Origin: an uncultured Eubacteriales bacterium
Lineage (GTDB): Bacteria; Bacillota; Clostridia; Christensenellales; Aristaeellaceae
Length of the DNA stretch: 38,554 bases
Assembly: GCA_900316415.1 (NCBI GenBank)
Contig: ONCV01000021.1
Coordinates: forward strand, 1 to 38,554
Reading direction: 5' to 3'
Of the stretch, positions 15,332 to 24,300 are shown in pieces. Below the pieces are notes generated by a model. The model ran no database searches, was not told where the DNA came from, and worked only from the letters and a program-made list of their open reading frames with translations. Positions within the stretch are counted from its first letter, which is position 1. Each line of letters opens with the position of its first letter. Position numbers and translations under genes: made by a program.

Positions 15332-18300
15332 ATGGAAAGACAGAGGCAACTTTCAGAAAAGAATCGCAGAAAATACGGAATACCGATGGGCAGATTTTGC
15401 GCGTCGGTTTTTCTTGTTTTGGCGCTGGCCGTCCTTCTGGGCGGATCGGCCTTCGCCGCCGCGGAAAGCACGGAGGCGGGGGAGGCCGGCGCGGCGCTGG
15501 AGATGCAGGCCCGGCCCGAGGGGGACAGCCTGGTGGCGCAGGTCTTCGCCAATATGGTGAACGAGGCGGCGGCCCGACCGCCGCTGGCGGAGGGGGAAAG
15601 CTGGGTGGATCCCTCCCTGGAGGAGTATCCGCTGGATCCCCATGAGCTGAAAGAATACGGCGCTTCTCCCCGGGTGCGGCTGCTGGTCGAAATGGAGGAT
15701 CAGGGCCCGATCCTGGAGGCCATGGAACGGGGCACGCTGGATCTGATTCTGGAGCGGGAGCCGAACTATCTGGTCTACCGGGACACGCTGCTGCTGATTT
15801 CGCAGGAGGAGGCCGCGGACTACGCGCTGGATATGGCGGCGGACCGCCGGTCCGCCCTGCTGAAGCCGGCGATTTCCCCGGAGGAGCTGGAGGGAAAGAC
15901 CGGCGTCGTGCTGCTGGGGGCGAATCTGAGTGAGGACCGGGTGCTGCTGCTGGACGGGACGCCGGAGCGGACGGAAGAGGGGCTTCGTCTGCCCCTGGCG
16001 GATCCGCTGCAGGTGAAGCTGACGCAGCTTTTCAGCGACGGGAACCTGAACCTGACGGAGGAGGACCTGACGACGCAGATGACGGCGGAGGGCCCGGTGC
16101 TGACGGTGGCCTCCTCCTCCCCGTTGAAGGGAGCGAAGCGCGTTTCGCCAACGCGCACCCGGGCGTCTTTCCTGCCGGACTTCAGCGACCTGATTCAATA
16201 CACGGTGCAAAGTCCCTCCGGCGCCTGGACGGCGAAGATGAGCCATGTTTCGCCGGATCTGGACCGATGCAGCGTTTCGCCGGACGTCAATATCAAGAAG
16301 CTGCGGTTCAACCTGAAGCTGACCCTGGCCGTGAAGGCGGATTTTGATATTCAGACCCGGAAGGCAACCCCGGGGCGGGAGAGCGTCCGCGTGGTGTCCA
16401 TTCCGATCCGGCTTCCCTACGGCTTCTCCCTTCTGTTTGATTATCGCTTTGTGGCGGAATTCGGGTCTGTGCCGCTGCATATGACGGGAACCATGAGAAC
16501 CCAGGCGACCGTCTCCTTTGGTCTGAGCCCGGGCAGCGTGCAGGGTTATCGCAACGAGGTGTCCTTCACCTCCTTTGAGATCGGGGAAAACGGTGGCTAT
16601 TTCAGCAACAGCGCCTATGCCAATCAGGATATCCAATTCTATATCGGCACCGAGTTGAGCGGCAGCGTGGAATTCCTGCACATAGAAATCGATCTGTGGC
16701 TGTTCGATATCGACATCGGCCCCCTGGTGGATTTGACCCTGACCTTCCGAGCCGGGACCTCCGGAACCGCGCGATGGGAAAAGGATCTGCTGGATCCCGC
16801 GCATGTGGACCGATCCCGGGAGAGCCTGCATGTCTGTACCCAACGGGGAAAGAAGGGATGCCTGAGCATCAGTACGGTGGAGCGGGGCTCCTATGACCTG
16901 AGCATCGGCATCAATCTGTACGTCTATTCCGGGCGCTACCGGATGTACAGCGGGGAGGAACGGGTGCTGGCGAACCAGCACTTCTACCACTCCCTGACCT
17001 ACGAAAGCGGCCTGCGGGAGGGATACTGTTCCCATCTGTTCTATCATGTGCCGGTCTTTGTATACAGCGAGCAGACCGGCGGAATACCCATGCCCCTGAG
17101 TGGATACACGGTTTATCCCTGGGAGAAAATGGACATCGATGCGGAGCTGGCTTTCATCACCCGGGACGTGACGAACGCCTCCGGAAAGGCGTCAATCTTC
17201 CTGCCCTATCAGGCGGGGCACCGGTATGAGATCATGGCGGTGAAGGAGGATAATCCCTCCGAGCCCTCCGGATCCGGAAAGCAGCTCACGGCGATGAAGC
17301 GGGGCGTCAACGATCTGGTGCCTATCTCGATCTGGAACCGGGGCCAGAAGCGGGTGCGGGTCAAGGTGTCCTGGGATATCGACCTGGACGGCCTGGACCG
17401 GCCGGACCGCGTGGTCGCGGTGCTGGAGAAATGGCAGAACGGCGCCTGGCAGCGGGTGGATACCCTGGGGCTGAACGGCATGACGACTCAGCCCTGGACG
17501 GGGACCTTCTTTATCTCCGATCTGTATACGCTGGAGGACGGAAACTGGGTGACGATTCCCTACCGCGTGCGGGAGGTTTCGGATCAGGACATCCTGTTCA
17601 GCGACTATCAGCCAATCGAGGAAGGAGGCACGGTGGTCTTCCCCGTGGATGCCTGGGTCGGCCGGAACGGGGAGATGGTTTCCGGGGGCGAGACGAGATA
17701 TCAGGTTCACTACAGCGAAAACGACGACATGACGGAGGTCAACATCACCAATACGGCGGTGTATGACGTCAGCCTGTATAAGAAATGGGTGAACGTGCCG
17801 GAGGAACTGCGGCCGAAATATGTCTATCTGACCCTGATGGGGATCCCGCGTGAGGGATGGACGGAGGCGCTGAGCCTGGAGGAAGGGGCGAATGTGCTCC
17901 AGGAGCTGCTGCCCCTGATGAATCCGCTCTCGGGCGCGACTCTTTCCCTGGGTGACCTGATCCGCAGCGGAGATCTGGACCTGAAGGTGCCCAGCATTCC
18001 CGAGGCACCCATCGCGCTGATCCGGGTGGACGGGGATGGCGTGGATGAAAACGGCCTCGCCAAAACGCCTTGGTCGGGCAGCCTGCGAATCCGGAAATAC
18101 CAGCAGGGGATTCCGCAAAAATATGTGGCCGCGGAGCTGAACGCGGAGATCGTGAGCCGGACGCTGCTGAGGCGCTTTGGCATTCAGGCGCCGGTCAACA
18201 TGCCGGAGGCGGAACTGTGGGTTTCCATCCCCGGGGAGGCGCTGCCGGTGGTCAGCGACACAGCGCTGATCGGAACAGTGGTCAACGCGGCGCCGGGAGA

Positions 18301-21300
18301 GATCCCGGATCCGGAAAAGCATATCATCGGCGGCGTGAAATACTGGCGCCCCGGCGTGGGCAATCCCGCGTATCCGGAAAGCATCCAGCTGCGGGTATAC
18401 GAGGTGGCGGAGGACGGCTCCCGGAAGGAGGCGACGGGATCGCCGGTGACCGTGAGCCGGCCCGCGGATGCTGCCGCGGGCGCGGATCCCGAAATCTGGC
18501 CCTGGACCCTGGGCGGGACGGAGATTGACGCCGGAAAGCGGTACGAAGCGGAGGAGGTTCTGCCCGCCGACGTCCGGAACCAGTACAGCTGCGAGCGGCA
18601 CGGGCTGAACCTGATCAACACCTGGATCGGGAATGGCGGCGCTGTCGTGCGGGTGCACAAGGCCTGGGACCGGGATCTGACGAACGTGTCGGAGGAGCCG
18701 AATATTCGGATCATCCTGAAGCGGAACGGCAGTCCGGTGGCCAGCCGGGAGATTCAGGAGTATTTTGACACGGAGGATCTGGAAATCAGGGACGTGGACC
18801 CGGCGACCATCGGCCAGTACAGCGCGGCGGAGGAGAACCGCGGCAGCCTGCAGTTCTATCCGGTGTACAGCGGGCCGAAACTGCGGATCGAAAACGGAAA
18901 GCCGATATTCACCTTCACGGTGCTGAACATGCTGCAGCGTACCCAGCGTTATACCCTGATCAAGATCTGGAACACGGGGACGCGGGGGAGTCAGAACCTG
19001 CCGGCGGTCAGCGTGGATATCAGCGCCAACGGCACCTATCTGCAGACGGTGACCTTCCGCAATCCCGAAAAGGTGCAGGATTCCGTTCAGGAAATGAAGC
19101 AGGTGGATCTGCCGCGGCTGAACAGCAGCGGCGTGCCCTGCTATTACACCTTCGCTGAGCAGGAATACGACGAGATGCTGACGGAGGGGAAGGATCAGGG
19201 ATTCCGCACCTCGGTGGACGTGCGCAAAAGCCAGGTCGGCAACAACCGTATGCAGATGTACCAGGTGCTGATCCGCAACGACTGGGTCAGCGGGGAGCAG
19301 GGGGATCTGGTCACGGTGCAGGGCACGGTCCGGTGGGAGGAAAGCGCCGGGCTGGAGGGATTCCGTCCGCCCTTCGCGGAGCTGACGCTGCTGAACAACC
19401 GTTTCGAGACAATCCGGTATATCACGGTGAGTGCGGCGGGGGGCTGGAAATGGAGCGTGCCCTCCCTTCCTGCCCGGGACGAGGAGGGCCGGCTGATCAA
19501 CTATTACGTGGTGGAGAGCCAGCCCCGGGGCTATACCGTCTCCTATATGGCGGACTATGATTCCGAAACCCAGACCTGGACCAACTATGACGAAAGCACG
19601 GGCAAATGGATCAATTACAATGAGGATACCCACACCTGGACCTGCGATGTGAAAAACAACCTGACGGGATATTTCGCCCTGCCGGTGGAAAAGGTGCTGC
19701 AGGGAACCCCGGGCCAGCAGGAGGATTTCGTCTTCAACGTGAAGACGATGAGCCAACACCGCACGATGGCGACGGATGAGGAAGGAAACCCGGTGATCCG
19801 GTGGACGGTGACGGAGGAGGACGATGATACGCCCCTGCCGATGAATCCGCCCCTGACAATCACCGGCGCCGGGGAGAAGAAGCTGGAATTCTCCTTCAGC
19901 CATGAGGGCATCTATTTCTACACCGTCACGGAAAAGAAAGGCGGCAGCGCGGACGTCGAATATGACATGGAAGTGCGCCGGCTGATGATTACCGTCACCC
20001 CGAACGACGAAGGGCAGTATGTCTTCGGCGCGTATGTGCTGAAGGATCCGGATAAGGACGGGAAGCTGGCTCCTTCCGAGTTCCTGAACGCCAGGGTGGA
20101 AAAGCTGACCTTCACCAACCGCAACGTCCGGCGGGTGAGGGTCATGAAGGAATGGGATATCGACCTGGAGAAAAAGGACCGGCCGGCGCAGATCCAGGTC
20201 GCTGTGCAGACGAAGAAGGACGACCAGTGGGAAACCGCGGAAATCGTGGAGCTGAACGAGGAGAATGGCTGGACCACGGAGGTCAGCCTGGACAACAACG
20301 GGACGGAATGGCGTGCCCGGGAAATGAAGGACGAGGACGGCATCCTGGCGGAGCTGAAGAAGCTGGCCAAATCCTACGGCGATCAGGGCATGGACCGCTT
20401 CGGCGAATGGCTGGAGGAGCTGAAGGGAACGGCGACGGGGAATGAGTACTTCAACAAGCTGCCCTCGGAGCTGCGCGCCGCGGCGGAGGAAGGCATCGAC
20501 AAGCTGGCGGAAAAGCTGAACACCGAGGCGAAGGATGTCTACGAGGCGCTGCTGAAGAAGATTGACCAAGCCACCGCGGCGGACCGCATCGTATATGATC
20601 AGGATGATTCGGAGCGGACGGAGGAGGGAAAGCCCTCCGTCAGCTACAAGGTGCCGGCCTACGAGTCGGTGCTGACCGGCGGGGAGGTGAAGGCCCACAA
20701 GACCAAATATTATGTCTCCTACAAGCAGGAGGACGCCGCCTGCACGATCACCAATCAGGCTGTCATGGAGCTGAGCGTGGTGAAGCGCTGGCTCATGCTG
20801 GGCGAGGCGGAGCAGCCGGATTCCGCCTGGATCGTGCTGGAATTCAAGCCCGCGGCGGGCGCGCTGGAAAAGGCCGGAAGTCTGCCCGGCGCGGCGGGCG
20901 TCGACCTGAGCAGCCTGAAGGATTTCGAGCTGCCCACCTTCAGCCTGCTGAAGAACAAGGTGCTGAAGAGCGGCCTGCTCAGCGGGGGTATAAATCCGCT
21001 GAGCCTGCTCAGCGAGCTGACCATCGGCGTGGATATCGATGTGTTCGGGCTGGTGGACAACCTGCTGACGGTCGGCATCCAGAAGGTGAACGAGGACAAC
21101 GGGTGGACCGCCTCCTTTGTGCATACGAAGTACATGCTGGGCGTGCCCATTGAATTCAAGGGTGCGGAGCTTTCCAGCGAGATTCTGCGGCTGCTGGTAA
21201 AGTACATCCTGAAGACGGACATCCCGGTTTCCTACAATGTTTTCAGCGATTACATCAGCATTCCCGGAAAGGCCTATGCGGATCTGCTGGGGGAGGTCAG

Positions 21301-24300
21301 CGTCAGCAGCTTGTTTGACCTGGACGATTCCTCCCTGGCGGGCAAGCTGACGGGGGCCCTGCTCGGCACGGTCAATGAAAAACTCAATGAGCTGATCGGG
21401 CAGATCGTGCCCGCGGGAACGCCCCTGGGCATCAAGGACTGGCAGCGGGTGGCCAATGTGGTCAACATCAAGCTCAGCCTGCCGGAGGATCATATGATCC
21501 GGGGCGCGAAGCACTGGCTGAACGATACGGAACAGGACCGGCCGGAAACGCTGACGATCCTCCTGAAGCAGGGCGATACCGTCGCGAAGCGGATTGTGCT
21601 GAATAAATCCGATTTCGGGGGAAGCAATACCTGGAGCTGGTCCGTGGATCCGACGGAGGAGGGTTCGGGTCTGAGCGAGGACGAAACCTATACGGCGGAG
21701 GAGGAGTACCCCGCGGAGTATGATCACTCGGCCTACGCGACCACCGTCAGCGGACTGGACATTTACAACACGCGGGACGCGGTGACTGTGGCCGGGCGGA
21801 AGACCTGGGCGGACGGAAACAACCGCGACGGAAAGCGCCCGGAGAAGATCCGGATCTATCTGCTGCGGGACGGTGTGCGGCAGCTGGACAGCCAGGGGAA
21901 ACCGGTGCATAGCGTGGAAACCAGCGAGGCCTCCGGCTGGCAGTGGATCTTCGCGAATCTGCCGAAGATGGATCCGGTGGACGGGCATGAATACAAATAC
22001 ACCATCGAAGAGGAATTCGTCCCCGCGGGCGGAAGCGCGCCCGACGGAACGGGGGAGGACACGAATTCCGCGCGGTACCGGACGGAAACGGACGGGTACA
22101 GCATCACCAACACCTGGGTGACGGAGATCTCCGGAAAGAAGATCTGGAACGACGCGAAAAATCAGGACGGGAAACGGCCGAATTCCGTGACGCTGCGACT
22201 GAAGGACGGAGAGAAGATTGTCCAGACGCTGACGGTTTATAAGCCCGCGGGAGAAGAAACCAACGAATGGCTCTTCACTTTCTCCGATGTGCCGAAGTAC
22301 AATCAGTCCGGCGGAACGGAATATACCCTGGAAGAAGACTTGGTAGAGGGCTATACGGCTTCCTATGACGGGTATACGGTGACCAATACGCATATCCCGG
22401 AGAAGATTACGGTCAGCGGCACCAAGACCTGGGATGATAACAAAAATCAGGATGGTAGACGGCCCAAAAGCATTACAATTCGACTTTACGCAAATGGCAG
22501 CGCGGTATCCGGAAAAGTTTTAACCGTGTCCGTACCCTCCGACCAGGAAGGAACGTGCAGTTATTCCTTTGCGGATCTTGAAAAATACAGCGCAGGGAAA
22601 GAAATCAACTATACGATTCAGGAGGATCCGGTTGAAGAATATGTGACTTCTTATATAAAAACCAAGAACGGGTTTGACATCATCAATAAGCATGCGCCGG
22701 ACAAGGTAAATTATATCGGAATCAAGTTCTGGGATGATGATGATGACCGGGATGGGAAAAGACCCACAGCTGTTGATATCCAGCTGCTGGCGGACGGGCA
22801 GCCCGTGGAGGGAAAAACCGCCGCGCTGAAAGCAGACAACAATTGGATGTACACCTTTACGGATCTTGACGAAAACAGCGCAGGAAAAGCGATCACATAT
22901 ATGATTGAAGAGAAGGAGTATGATGGGTATACACTGGAATACTTTGATCTTCCGGGAGGCAGGATCCTGATCAATACGCATGCGCCTGAAAAAATCACGG
23001 TCAGCGGTACGAAAACCTGGAATGACAGCGATAATCAGGACGGCATCCGGCCCGAATCCATCACGGTCTATCTGGTCAGGGTGGACAATCCGGGAGAAAC
23101 AAACGAAACGCGAACCCGGATCGAGAGTCGAACCGTGACAGAAGCGGATAATTGGGCGTGGAGCTTTAAGAACCTGTACAAGTACGAAAATGGCGCAGAA
23201 ATCATCTATGCCGTCGAGGAGGAACCCGTTCCGTTCTATAAAACGGCGGTCAACGGCTATAACATCACCAACACCCACGAACCCTGGACCTTTAACGCGA
23301 CGGGCGAGAAATGGTGGCTTGATAACGGGAACCAGGATGGAAAGCGGCCCGAATCCATCACGATTCATCTGTGGGCGGACGATACCCGCATAGAAGATAG
23401 GACCGTCATCCCCGACGCACAGGGCGACTGGCGCTGGAACTTCGGGGAACGGCCTACCTTCCGGAACGGCCGGTACATCGACTACCGCCTGACGGAAGAC
23501 GCGATTGAGGGATACGAGACCTATACCAGCGGGCTGACGATCCTGAATGTGCATATTCCGGAGCTGATCACCGTCAGCGGCTCCAAAACCTGGGACGACG
23601 CGAACAACCGGGACGGAAAGCGCCCGGAGGCCGTCACGGTTCACCTGCTGAAGAACGGCCGGGAGCTGGATTCCCGCACAGTGACTGAAAAGGATGGCTG
23701 GAGCTGGAGCTTTGAGGATCTGCCCCGTTACGAGGAGGGTGCGGAAATCGCCTATACCGTCACGGAGGACGAGGTGCTGGGCTACACGTCCCGCGTAGAC
23801 GGATATAACGTGACCAATACTCACGCGCCGGAGACAGTGGACGTATCCGGCCGGAAGATCTGGGATGACGCGGAGGACCAGGACGGCGTCCGCCCGGATT
23901 CCATCACAATCCGTCTGCTGGCGGACGGCGAGGAAACGGACGTACGCACGGTGACGACAGAGGATGGCTGGAGCTGGATCTTTGCGGGCCTGCCCCGCTA
24001 TGACGCGGGCCGGGAGATCGCCTATACCATCGCAGAGGACGAGGTGCCGGGCTACACCTCCGCTGTGGACGGATATAACGTGACCAACACCCACGTGCCC
24101 GCCGTGATTGATATTGAGGGAAGCAAGCTGTGGCTGGACGGAAATGATCAGGACGGCCTGCGGCCGGAGTCCGTCACGGTTCGCCTGTGGGCGGACGGCA
24201 AAGAGATGGCGCGGCGGACGGTCACCCCGGACGCGGAAGGGAACTGGACCTGGAAGTTTGAGGGCCTGGCCGAATACCGACAGGGAGAGAAAATAAACTA

